12,872 bases of DNA from Candidatus Mediterraneibacter gallistercoris (lineage in GTDB: Bacteria; Bacillota_A; Clostridia; Lachnospirales; Lachnospiraceae): assembly GCA_019119745.1 (NCBI GenBank), contig DWWI01000151.1, forward strand, positions 1 to 12,872, read 5' to 3'. Under the pieces are notes generated by a model. The model ran no database searches. It worked only from the letters and a program-made list of their open reading frames with translations, and had not been told where the DNA came from. Below, in pieces: positions 1 to 6,375 of the stretch; within the stretch, counting starts at the first letter, position 1; every line of letters starts with the position of its first letter. Position numbers and translations under genes: made by a program.

Positions 1-12
1 GAAAAAGTCGAA

Positions 13-36
13 ACAGGCTGCCATGTAGCAGCCTGT
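13..36 (-). terminator. Terminator after the sensor kinase gene
   Basis: A perfect 9-bp inverted repeat (ACAGGCTGC / GCAGCCTGT) with a 6-nt loop lies about 35 bp past the kinase stop codon. Read on the minus strand it is followed by TTTCGACTTTTTC, an interrupted U-rich tract. Position and form fit an intrinsic terminator for the two-component operon. The imperfect U tract lowers certainty. Confidence 0.6.
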
Positions 37-71
37 CAATACAAAATCTCTTCTTTCATTTTCATTCCTGT

Positions 72-1364
72 TCAGCCGTCTTTCTTCGGCATCATCACAC
101 ACGCTTTGAACTGATCGCAGTCAATCTTTATATCAAACTCCCCGCTAAGCGCTTTTGCATATGTGCTGACGATCGCCAGCCCCAGTCCGTTGCCGTCGCC
201 GGATCGTGCTTTATCTCCCCTCGCGAACCGCTCCACGATATCTTCCTTTGTAAAGTCCATTGGATACGCCGATGTATTGGTGATCTCCATACACAGATTT
301 TCCTTCAGCGGACCTCCGTTTGAACCTTTCCTGCTGATGTAAGTAGTGACAAAAACCCTTGTTCCTTTTGCAGAATATTTCAGGGCATTTTCCAGGAGAT
401 TCTGGCAGATACGGTAAAAATAGGAATTATCTGAGACCAGCTCCGTATTTTCATCTGTCAGACGGGTGACGAACTCTAAGCCGCTGTTCTTGATCTGGTC
501 ATCCATATCCGCAAAGATCTGCTCGATCATACGGTTCAGTTCGAACTTCTCCGGATGGAGCTCTATGTTCCCGCTGCTCGCTTTTGCGAGACTGAAAAGG
601 CTGTTCACCATTTCTTTCAGCTTTTCCGCGCGGTCTGATATGACATCCACATAATCCCTGACCGTATCGCTCAGTTCTTCTTTCCGGATCAGTTCAATAT
701 AACCCACCATAGATGTAAGCGGCGTCTTCAGATCGTGCGATACATTTGTAATAAGATCCACACGGAGCTGGTCACTCCGGGAGACTTTTTCCAGACTCTT
801 CTTCTCGATCTCAAGCGCCACGTCAAGCCTGCGCCGGTTGAGATTCTCCATCTGCTCCATCATATAGTCGAGCTGTCTTTTCTGGAACCGCTGCAGAGCT
901 GTCTCCGCCAGTATATACTGAAACAGCACAGAAAATATCATCACATATCCTGATGCAAGATTCGTATTCCATCCGGCAGTCCAGTAATTTCCTCCACCTA
1001 TAAGATAGGACAGATACCATGCTGCGATCAGAAACGCCACAACACCGCCCAGCTGTATCCAGCCTTCCATCTTCTTCCCGTGTTCCTTCCACTCCGCATA
1101 ACTGTTGTCATCGTCCGGCAGCCAGTTTCCGAATTTTCTGTTGAGCATATCATTAAAGCCCAGCCATACGCCGGATCCCAGCAGGAGATTGCCCAATATT
1201 CCATAAAACAAAGCCTCTCCTGTAGGATGGTATCCCCGATATACAACTGTAATCACAAGCAATGTGATCCCCATAGCTGCGAGAAGCACTTCCGCCATCA
1301 GTTTGTAATACTCTCCAAAAAATTTCTTTGCTTTTTTATCTATATCTTTCCATTTTGTATCCAA
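72..1364 (-). CDS. Sensor histidine kinase, VanS-like
   Basis: Membrane-bound histidine kinase of 430 residues that would autophosphorylate and pass phosphate to the regulator encoded just upstream. The N-terminal third has four hydrophobic segments (about residues 24-43, 50-70, 103-123 and 135-155) with short loops and no large extracellular domain, so the signal is probably sensed in or near the membrane. A helical linker (about 160-200) leads to the H box, with phospho-acceptor His210 in SHDLKTPLTS. The N box has Asn322 and Asn326 (QNLLENALKYS), and the glycine-rich lid is GNGLGLAI (391-398). A normal DxGxG box is not visible where expected; ITNTS (361-365) occupies that place. The start is TTG, chosen because AAGGTGG sits 9 nt upstream; it overlaps the end of the regulator gene by 29 bp, so translation is probably coupled. 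The stimulus cannot be told from sequence; VanS-like describes architecture, and no resistance genes are nearby. Confidence 0.93.
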   Translation of the reverse strand: MDTKWKDIDKKAKKFFGEYYKLMAEVLLAAMGITLLVITVVYRGYHPTGEALFYGILGNLLLGSGVWLGFNDMLNRKFGNWLPDDDNSYAEWKEHGKKMEGWIQLGGVVAFLIAAWYLSYLIGGGNYWTAGWNTNLASGYVMIFSVLFQYILAETALQRFQKRQLDYMMEQMENLNRRRLDVALEIEKKSLEKVSRSDQLRVDLITNVSHDLKTPLTSMVGYIELIRKEELSDTVRDYVDVISDRAEKLKEMVNSLFSLAKASSGNIELHPEKFELNRMIEQIFADMDDQIKNSGLEFVTRLTDENTELVSDNSYFYRICQNLLENALKYSAKGTRVFVTTYISRKGSNGGPLKENLCMEITNTSAYPMDFTKEDIVERFARGDKARSGDGNGLGLAIVSTYAKALSGEFDIKIDCDQFKACVMMPKKDG

Positions 1365-2043
1365 TTCCCCACACCACCTTTACATATCTTGGTTTCTTCG
1401 TATCGATCTCAATCTTTTCGCGGATATGACGGATGTGCACCATGACCGTGTTCTCCACTGCATACGTCGCAGTCTCCTGCCATACATTCTCGTAAATCTG
1501 CTCCGCCGAAAAAACCTGCCCCGGATGCTCCATAAGAAGTTCCAGTATCTTGTACTCCGTGGCTGTCAGCCGTACCTCTTCGCCTTCCACCTCAATGACT
1601 CGCTGCTTCTTATCAAGTACCAGACCGCCGTTTACAATCCGGTCTGCATCCTCTTTCGGCGCTTCACCGCCCCATGCACGGTATCTGCGCAGGTGCGCTT
1701 TCACCCGCGCCATCAGCTCTGCTGGATTATAAGGCTTCTCCACATAATCGTCTGCTCCCATGATCAGGCCGGACACTTTGTCGCTCTCCTCCGTCTTTGC
1801 CGACAGGATGATCACCGGTATCTTATGCTTCTCCCGCAGCTTCATGAGCGTGGACAGCCCGTTCAGCCTCGGCATCATCACATCCAGAAGGATCAGGTCG
1901 ATCTTGTTCTGCTCCAGCACGTCAAGAGCCTGCATCCCGTCATATGCGCCCATCACCTGATATCCTTCGTACTTCAGTAATTCACTGATTGAGTAAACAA
2001 TTTCCTTGTTGTCATCCACAACCAGTATTGTTTCTTGTGCCAT
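1336..2043 (-). CDS. OmpR/PhoB-family response regulator, VanR-like
   Basis: DNA-binding response regulator of 235 residues, the usual OmpR-family length. The receiver domain (about 1-120) has the acidic pair Asp10/Asp11, the phospho-acceptor Asp54 in LLDVMMPRLNG, the switch residue Ser81 and the conserved Lys103 in VEKPY. A winged-helix domain (about 138-235) follows, with the typical LTATEYKILELLMEHPGQVF helix region and the final YVKVVWGIGYKME strand-turn. It presumably binds direct repeats as a dimer and is phosphorylated by the kinase encoded next. The start ATG is preceded by AGGGGGAGC at good spacing. The upstream spacer carries two sets of direct repeats that could be its own operator (separate entry). 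The regulon is not shown by this window. Confidence 0.95.
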   Translation of the reverse strand: MAQETILVVDDNKEIVYSISELLKYEGYQVMGAYDGMQALDVLEQNKIDLILLDVMMPRLNGLSTLMKLREKHKIPVIILSAKTEESDKVSGLIMGADDYVEKPYNPAELMARVKAHLRRYRAWGGEAPKEDADRIVNGGLVLDKKQRVIEVEGEEVRLTATEYKILELLMEHPGQVFSAEQIYENVWQETATYAVENTVMVHIRHIREKIEIDTKKPRYVKVVWGIGYKMERYR

Positions 2044-2075
2044 AACTGCTCCCCCTGTTTTTTGTTTCTATATTG

Positions 2076-2161
2076 AATATAAAGTGACGGGCTTAAAAAT
2101 TCCCGGACCTAAATCTTAAAAAAATCTTATTTTCTGTTCTGCAAATTTTCTATTCTGTAAA
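2076..2161 (-). promoter_or_regulatory. Putative promoter and direct-repeat operator of the two-component operon
   Basis: On the minus strand a -10-like TATATT lies at 2076-2081, with no good -35 seventeen bases upstream (GGGAAT), as expected for an activator-dependent promoter. Just upstream is the direct repeat TAAGATTT-N3-TAAGATTT (2111-2118 and 2122-2129), an 11-bp period that matches one helical turn and the arrangement used by OmpR/PhoB-family dimers. Next to it is a tandem 16-bp repeat (2130-2145 and 2146-2161) identical at 14 of 16 positions. Autoregulation is an inference from position and spacing. Confidence 0.45.
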
Positions 2162-2171
2162 GATTACCGGA

Positions 2172-2816
2172 TTAGAACAGGATGAGCTGCTCATAATCCG
2201 TCTTGCACTCCAGCACTTCTTTCGGTTCTCTGTGCAGGAACTGCTCTGTCTTCCCGTCATCAAAGATCCATGCTCTGATCTCATCTGCCCGAAGGAGCAG
2301 CGGCATACGCTCATGTATCTGTGCTGCTCTGCCTCTCGCTTCCGTTGTCAGGATAACAAATCTTTCCTCTACCCGGGAGGCTGCTGTGCCGGATGTCTGA
2401 ATCTCAGAAAAATCCTGTTCACTCTCAAACCAGTTAAAACAGCCTGCCAGAAAAATCACCGGGCTCTCCGCGCTCTCGAAAGCGAATTTCTCCTTTGAAC
2501 TATTCCACTCATAGAATCCTTTTGCCGGGATCACGCACCGCCTGTTCAGCACACTGTCCCGGTAAGTCTTCTTCTGCAGGGCACTCTCCGCCCTGGCATT
2601 GATCAGCAGCCCATTTCCCTGAAAACCGGGGAATCCCCATCGCATCTTCTCTGCATCGAGATGCCCCTTTTCCGCCCGGAAAATGATCGCATATTGGGAA
2701 GGGCATATATCTCTCGTTCCATCCCGCCATTCTCTCCACAATTGGAATAGGGGCATTCCTGTCCTGCGTTCGATCTCCCATATCGCATCATCACTCATAT
2801 AATATCTCCCACACAT
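2172..2816 (-). CDS. SOS response-associated peptidase family protein (SRAP; YedK/HMCES type)
   Basis: Protein of 214 residues of the SRAP family, which covalently captures abasic sites in single-stranded DNA through the N-terminal cysteine and shields them during replication. All expected active-site residues are visible: Cys2 right after the initiator Met (MCGRY), Asn73 in INARAES, Glu103 in KGFYEW, and His168 in IHERMP. The length is typical of bacterial members. The start is fixed by the need for Cys2 and by a GGGAGG ribosome binding site about 9 nt upstream. It lies 128 bp upstream of the response regulator on the same strand but is unlikely to be functionally tied to it. A one-mismatch LexA-like box lies about 95 bp upstream of the start. 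Family assignment is firm; SOS control here is not established. Confidence 0.95.
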   Translation of the reverse strand: MCGRYYMSDDAIWEIERRTGMPLFQLWREWRDGTRDICPSQYAIIFRAEKGHLDAEKMRWGFPGFQGNGLLINARAESALQKKTYRDSVLNRRCVIPAKGFYEWNSSKEKFAFESAESPVIFLAGCFNWFESEQDFSEIQTSGTAASRVEERFVILTTEARGRAAQIHERMPLLLRADEIRAWIFDDGKTEQFLHREPKEVLECKTDYEQLILF

Positions 2817-2947
2817 CTCTTTATGCCTCCCAGCTTAATTTCCAGCAGTACGAAACAGTCCGAAGTCATCATAGTCGGTGCTTTCCCCAACATCATAATA
2901 ATACAATTGGAACAAATATTCACCTGTCACTGCAAACTGTAACTGTT

Positions 2948-3006
2948 AAAAAAGGACGAGGGTGCCGCAAGATCATCCGATCAGATGATGGAGCGATACC
3001 CTCGTC
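2948..3006 (-). terminator. Terminator after thiT
   Basis: Read on the minus strand, GACGAGGGT and ACCCTCGTC form a perfect 9-bp outer stem (plus-strand arms 2955-2963 and 2998-3006). Inside is a second short stem (ATCATC / GATGAT), and six T residues follow the outer stem closely. It lies about 60 bp after the thiT stop, so it probably ends that transcript. The loop region is longer than in a minimal terminator. Confidence 0.75.
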
Positions 3007-3065
3007 AGATTTTCATTCATACGGCTTTGCAATAGTCCGAGCGGATTCAAAATCAATCCGTCTGT

Positions 3066-3731
3066 TTATTCTACTGCCATCTGTTTTACCCTTGCCAGTG
3101 CTTTTGACACCGCGGGAATCGAAATAATGATCACTGTGATCACGCCCTCGACCAGCAGATAGCTGTAATTATAGAGGATCGGATACAGACTCGCCAGCGC
3201 TTTCGGGAAGTTGTCCGGCATATAGTCCATCCAGTACAGATAACCGCCCAGCGCATGAAATACACCTCTTGCCAGTACGGCGACTATGTAGCCCTTTACC
3301 AGTCCATATTTGCTTTTTGCAAAAAATCCCGCTACTCCCAAGGCTGCAAACGCAAGGATGTAATCACAGCATACCTGGAAAAAGGACAGCACATACGGTT
3401 CCTGGATAAACTGAATAATTCCATATGCAAGACCTACAAGCAGTCCGGTCTTCGGGCCGTACCAGTTTGCGATCAGCACGATAAAAAGCATGCTGAACAG
3501 CGTCACACTCCCTCCCCAGGGCATTTCAAAAAGTTTAATGTAGGATGTAAGGTATGCAAGCGCCAGAGCAACAGCGCAGAACACTAGCTGCTTTGTACTC
3601 ATCCGCTTTTTGGAAGACGTCTTCGCCGCAAAATATACCGCTGCAAGAAACAGTATAACCCCGGCAATAATGGTGACCGCATATCCGGCTGTCGTCAGAC
3701 CGCCTTCTGCATTTACAAGTAATTCAGACAT
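3066..3731 (-). CDS. thiT: ECF-type thiamine transporter substrate-binding membrane protein ThiT
   Basis: S component of an energy-coupling-factor transporter that binds thiamine in the membrane and uses shared EcfA/EcfA'/EcfT parts encoded elsewhere. The 221-residue protein is almost entirely hydrophobic helices. Family landmarks seen are PWGGSVTLFSM (71-81), QEPY with Glu111, the FHALGGYLYW stretch with His159, and YPILYNYSYLLVEG (183-196), corresponding to the region that contacts thiamine in known ThiT proteins. An extra N-terminal hydrophobic segment (about 19-36) precedes the core, so it is longer than the roughly 180-residue Lactococcus protein. The ATG start has AAGGAGGG about 8 nt upstream; an in-frame GTG 51 bp further upstream has no ribosome binding site and lies at the riboswitch edge. 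The TPP riboswitch in its leader independently supports the substrate. Confidence 0.93.
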   Translation of the reverse strand: MSELLVNAEGGLTTAGYAVTIIAGVILFLAAVYFAAKTSSKKRMSTKQLVFCAVALALAYLTSYIKLFEMPWGGSVTLFSMLFIVLIANWYGPKTGLLVGLAYGIIQFIQEPYVLSFFQVCCDYILAFAALGVAGFFAKSKYGLVKGYIVAVLARGVFHALGGYLYWMDYMPDNFPKALASLYPILYNYSYLLVEGVITVIIISIPAVSKALARVKQMAVE

Positions 3732-3782
3732 AATAAAAACCCTCCTTGTTCTCAGATTGAAAACAAAAGGGCCTAAAAGCAC

Positions 3783-3880
3783 TCATAACACATCCCTACG
3801 TTGGCATTATCCAAATCAGGTTATGGGTCGAAGTTCTCAACTTCCTCTCAGCCTGTCCTACAAGCTCCCCTTGTCATCAA
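3783..3880 (-). promoter_or_regulatory. TPP riboswitch (THI element) in the thiT leader
   Basis: The minus strand shows the conserved blocks of the thiamine-pyrophosphate aptamer in order: GGGGAGC, GGCTGAGAGG, a short variable stem (GAAGTTGAGAACTTC), GACCC, then ACCTGATTTGGATAATGCC and GTAGGGA. The aptamer ends about 50 nt before the thiT start codon. Binding of TPP should reduce thiamine uptake. I could not settle whether the expression platform acts on termination or on ribosome access: no clear terminator stem is present, and a small hairpin (GTTTTC / GAGAAC) ends just before the ribosome binding site. Confidence 0.95.
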
Positions 3881-3906
3881 TCTTATGTAATTTTCTGTCG
3901 GACTCT

Positions 3907-3935
3907 ATGGTACACGCATGATGCCGAAATGTCAA
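3907..3935 (-). promoter_or_regulatory. Promoter of the thiT transcript
   Basis: On the minus strand a consensus -35 TTGACA (3930-3935) is separated by exactly 17 bp from TACCAT (3907-3912). Transcription would start near 3900, about 20 nt before the riboswitch aptamer. An inverted repeat GCCCG-N10-CGGGC (3936-3955) abuts the -35 on its upstream side. Confidence 0.75.
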
Positions 3936-4090
3936 GCCCGAGTCGGATAACGGGCGTCCCCACCGGGAATACCTGCTGTGCCGGCTCTCCTGACTGTTTG
4001 TATTTAATTCTTCCATTTGATGCCGTAGCTCTGTTCTTTATTTCATTGACCTGTTTTAGGTCGATATTGACTTTTCTCCAATTATCAATT

Positions 4091-4541
4091 ATGCTTTCCA
4101 TAGATCGGACGATCGGAGATTATCGCTCATGGAACAACCTTATGGGGAAGCCACGATCCAGATCGAAGAACAGAAATATCAGATTACGAACAGGCATCTC
4201 ACCGTGATCGACTCGCGTCAGGTACACAGCACAAACACTTACAGCGACACATCCATATTTATCTGTATCCACATCTCAGGAAAATATATAGAAAAATATC
4301 TGCCGGATCTTGACATGTATCAGAAATGTCATTACCTGTGTAGAAGAACATGGGAATGTCCTTTCTGCAGTACGTCAATGAAGTCCGCGTCTCTCATATC
4401 TATCAGGATCTGATCCGAACCGATATACCAGTCGGAGAACTTGCAGATCAGAACGGCTTTTCCAATCAGAAACTGTTCAACCGTACTTTTAAAGAAATAT
4501 ACGGCTGTACTCCCTCATCAGTCCGAAGAAATAATAAATAA
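4091..4541 (+). pseudogene. Decayed AraC-family transcriptional regulator
   Basis: Remains of an AraC regulator spread over several frames. The piece from 4129 reads EATIQIEEQKYQI and then VIDSRQVHST, typical of the N-terminal cupin-like sensing domain, up to about LPDLDMYQ. It soon runs into HYLCR, which resembles the first helix-turn-helix of the DNA-binding domain. The rest of that domain is in another frame from 4344 (KNMGMSFLQYVNEVR, then GELADQNGFSNQKLFNRTFK and ending TPSSVRR). Only about 130 of the usual 270-300 residues survive, so there is a large internal deletion plus a small frameshift near 4340. A third frame (4091-4144, GDYRSWNNL) may be the broken start of the cupin domain. 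The gene ends 23 bp before the dehydrogenase, whose regulator it may once have been. A sequencing error could explain the frameshift but not the large deletion. Confidence 0.8.
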
Positions 4542-4564
4542 TTTAATCTGGAGGTATTTATATT

Positions 4565-5503
4565 ATGAAGATCGTATTTCTGGACGCCGAATCACTCGGC
4601 AGCGACGCTGATTATTCCGAATTCGAGCAGCTTGGAGACGTCGTAAAGTATCCCCGCACCTCTCCGGAAGAAGTACCTGAGCGCATTGCAGACGCAGACG
4701 TGATCGTCGTGAATAAAGTTCCGGTCAACGAGGCCACTATCTCTGATGCCCGCAGCTTAAAACTTATATGTGTCAGCGCAACCGGAACAAACAATCTGGA
4801 TAAAGACTATCTGAAGCATCGCGGGATCGAATGGCGGAACGCTGCGGGATACTCTACGGAATCCGTGGCCCAGCACACATTTGCAATGCTTTTCTATCTG
4901 ATGGAAGATTTAAGATATTATGATGATTATGTCAAAAACGGCAGCTATGCCTCTTCATCTCTCTTTACCCACTTCGGTATCCCGTTCCATGAGCTCGGCA
5001 GTGTCACATGGGGCATCCTGGGCCTTGGTGCTATCGGGCGGAGAGTGGCGGATATTGCCGGAATGTTCGGCGCGAAAGTCATCTATTATTCCGCATCGGG
5101 TTCGCCGGCGCAGGAAGGATACCGTCAGGTGGATTTTGACACTTTGCTGGCCGAATCGGATATTCTCTCCATTCATGCCCCGCTCAACGAATACACAGAA
5201 AACATCATGAATGCGGATGCTTTCCGGAAAATGAAATCCGACGCCATCCTTCTTAATCTCGGCAGAGGTCCTATCATAAATGAAGCAGATCTTGCTGACG
5301 CGCTCAATTCCGGAGAAATCCGGGCTGCCGGGCTTGACGTACTCTCCGTAGAACCTATGGTGAAAAACAGCCCGCTTTTTGAAGTCCATGATAAAACGAA
5401 GCTTTTCATCACACCTCATGTCGCATGGGCGGCAGTCGAGGCCAGACAGAGACTTATGAAGATCGTGGCAGGACAGATAAAAGAATATTTCGGACGGGCA
5501 TAG
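4565..5503 (+). CDS. D-2-hydroxyacid dehydrogenase (glycerate/hydroxypyruvate reductase-like)
   Basis: NAD(P)-dependent oxidoreductase of 312 residues that interconverts a 2-keto acid and a D-2-hydroxy acid. The Rossmann motif is GLGAIG (153-158). The catalytic set is complete: Arg234 in NLGRGPIINE, Glu263 in LDVLSVEP and His285 in TPHVAWA. The residue after the second Rossmann strand, where NAD-specific members carry Asp or Glu, falls in YYSASG (174-179), which has no acidic residue, so NADP use is possible. The ATG is preceded by GGAGG with a 10-nt spacer. It follows the decayed AraC gene by 23 bp and may be read from that gene's promoter. The natural substrate cannot be told; SerA is unlikely because no ACT domain is present, and the length fits the short glycerate dehydrogenase group. 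Confidence 0.92.
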   Translation: MKIVFLDAESLGSDADYSEFEQLGDVVKYPRTSPEEVPERIADADVIVVNKVPVNEATISDARSLKLICVSATGTNNLDKDYLKHRGIEWRNAAGYSTESVAQHTFAMLFYLMEDLRYYDDYVKNGSYASSSLFTHFGIPFHELGSVTWGILGLGAIGRRVADIAGMFGAKVIYYSASGSPAQEGYRQVDFDTLLAESDILSIHAPLNEYTENIMNADAFRKMKSDAILLNLGRGPIINEADLADALNSGEIRAAGLDVLSVEPMVKNSPLFEVHDKTKLFITPHVAWAAVEARQRLMKIVAGQIKEYFGRA

Positions 5504-5528
5504 CTAAAATATCCGCAATAATATCCTC

Positions 5529-5556
5529 TTTACAAATCCGGTTTTTCTGGTATAAT
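5529..5556 (+). promoter_or_regulatory. Promoter of the small His-pair membrane protein
   Basis: TTTACA (5529-5534) and a perfect TATAAT (5551-5556) are separated by 16 bp, a good housekeeping-sigma promoter. Transcription would begin near 5563, leaving about a 50-nt leader before the TTG start at 5614. Confidence 0.8.
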
Positions 5557-5613
5557 CATACGAGTTAGTTGTACGAAACTTTAGGTAGTATGATTGAACC
5601 GGAGGATATTATT

Positions 5614-5976
5614 TTGAACATAGTCGAAAAAACCCTTTCATTTGTATCTGTACTGTTACTCATTCTCTGTGCGCTTGCACCGATGAAACGCACAGAGCTG
5701 GCGCAAAGGCACACCTGGATCCGGAGCGTTACCGGCTTTCACACAGCTTATGGCATCATCCTGCTCATTACGGGACTGGCACACGGTATCCTTGCGGGCA
5801 GCGGACCGGGCATGATAACAGGTAAGCTGGCATGGATGCTTCTCCTGGTCCTTACACTTCTTACACTGCTGAAGAAGAGAACAAAACAGACAGTCTGGCG
5901 GAGAATACATATTGCGCTCGGTGCGGCCACGTGTATACTGGTCGTAATGCATATCATTCAGGCGGTCATCTTTTAG
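5614..5976 (+). CDS. Small four-helix membrane protein with two His-x13-His pairs, putative b-heme protein
   Basis: Protein of 120 residues with four predicted membrane segments (about 8-23, 41-62, 70-86 and 97-119). The second helix carries His43 and His57, and the fourth carries His99 and His113; each pair is 14 positions apart. In cytochrome b of bc complexes and in ferric reductase/NADPH oxidase-type proteins, histidines at this spacing on two helices hold two stacked b hemes. By analogy this may be a minimal di-heme electron carrier, but no homology is claimed. Another His (His33) lies at the membrane edge. The TTG start is chosen because GGAGG (5601-5605) lies 8 nt before it; upstream in-frame starts (ATG 5590, TTG 5569) lack a ribosome binding site and would add 8 or 15 mostly polar residues. 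It has its own promoter, so it is probably separate from the dehydrogenase. No soluble redox domain or partner is adjacent. Confidence 0.75.
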   Translation: MNIVEKTLSFVSVLLLILCALAPMKRTELAQRHTWIRSVTGFHTAYGIILLITGLAHGILAGSGPGMITGKLAWMLLLVLTLLTLLKKRTKQTVWRRIHIALGAATCILVVMHIIQAVIF

Positions 5977-5984
5977 ATAAGGCG

Positions 5985-6048
5985 CCGCATTTCTCAACGC
6001 GTACCTCGATTCCGCTTCGCTGCATCTCGGTCGTGGCTTTCGCCACAT
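5985..6048 (+). repeat. Intergenic repeat, copy 1
   Basis: A 64-bp unit repeated 80 bp downstream with three differences. On the minus strand it contains GTGGCGAAAGCCAC, a 5-bp stem capped by a GAAA tetraloop, so it may act as structured RNA. It lies just after the small membrane protein gene, in what would be its 3' untranslated region. I recall similar sequence in Lachnospiraceae intergenic regions, but that is memory, not a search. Confidence 0.85.
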
Positions 6049-6064
6049 CGCTTCTCGGCTCCGT

Positions 6065-6128
6065 CCGCATTTCGCAACGCGTACCTCGATTTCGCTTCGC
6101 TACATCTCGGTCGTGGCTTTCGCCACAT
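6065..6128 (+). repeat. Intergenic repeat, copy 2
   Basis: Second copy of the 64-bp unit in the same orientation, identical to copy 1 at 61 of 64 positions. It keeps the minus-strand GTGGC-GAAA-GCCAC tetraloop hairpin. The 80-bp period is not a multiple of three, so the open frames through the two copies do not match each other, which argues against coding. Confidence 0.85.
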
Positions 6129-6132
6129 GCAC

Positions 6133-6190
6133 AAAAAAGAGGAAAGGTCTTCCGGAATGCAAGCATTCCTCAGGACCTTTCCTCTTTTTT
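6133..6190. terminator. Long bidirectional terminator
   Basis: A perfect 17-bp outer stem (6133-6149 with 6174-6190), made of an A6 run followed by GAGGAAAGGTC and its complement ending in T6, surrounds an inner GGAATGC / GCATTCC stem (6154-6160 and 6163-6169). The A and T runs on either side let it terminate transcripts from both strands. It would end the small membrane protein mRNA on the plus strand and any read-through from the tRNA side on the minus strand. Confidence 0.9.
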
Positions 6191-6210
6191 GCACGCGTTG
6201 CTCAATGCTT
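6191..6210 (-). repeat. Inverted partial copy of the intergenic repeat
   Basis: Read on the minus strand, GCATTGAGCAACGCGTGC matches the first 18 bases of the repeat unit (copy 2, 6067-6084) at 15 of 18 positions. It lies directly beyond the terminator in the opposite orientation, so the whole cassette could pair over a long distance. Confidence 0.55.
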
Positions 6211-6218
6211 AACGTAAA

Positions 6219-6264
6219 AAATCGCCGTCCCCGCGGCTCGCAATGTCCGCAAAAACAGCGATTT
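6219..6264 (-). terminator. Terminator after tRNA-Lys
   Basis: On the minus strand AAATCGC and GCGATTT form a perfect 7-bp stem (plus-strand arms 6258-6264 and 6219-6225) that runs directly into six T residues. A short inner GCGG / CCGC stem is possible. It starts 5 nt after the tRNA 3' end, a fitting place for the tRNA transcript to stop. Confidence 0.7.
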
Positions 6265-6268
6265 CAAG

Positions 6269-6341
6269 TGCGCCATCAGGGGCTCGAACCCTGGACACCC
6301 TGATTAAGAGTCAGGTGCTCTTCCAACTGAGCTAATGGCGC
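6269..6341 (-). tRNA. tRNA-Lys, anticodon CTT
   Basis: A 73-nt cloverleaf. The 7-bp acceptor stem is GCGCCAT / ATGGCGC, the D arm is AGCTCAGTTGGAAGAGC, the anticodon loop is CTCTTAA with anticodon CTT, and the T arm holds GGTTCGAGCC. The discriminator base is A. The CCA end is not encoded (CTT follows), so it must be added after transcription. It is a single tRNA gene with its own promoter and terminator. Confidence 0.97.
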
Positions 6342-6375
6342 ATTTCTTATGTGCTTTATCAACAGCGCAAGTAGT

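Noticed and set aside
3732..3782. GTG start extending thiT by 17 residues
   Set aside because: It lies at the edge of the riboswitch with no ribosome binding site, while the ATG at 3729-3731 has AAGGAGGG at good spacing.
3883..4101. A 72-codon minus-strand frame
   Set aside because: It covers the thiT promoter and the start of the riboswitch leader, has no ribosome binding site and no recognisable family.
5985..6128. Could the paired repeats be a CRISPR array?
   Set aside because: Only two long units with a 16-bp gap, no spacer series and no cas genes.
5966..6194. Two overlapping minus-strand frames of 66 codons with WRKPRPRCSE-like repeats
   Set aside because: They are read through the intergenic repeat and the terminator stem, in different frames for the two copies, without ribosome binding sites.
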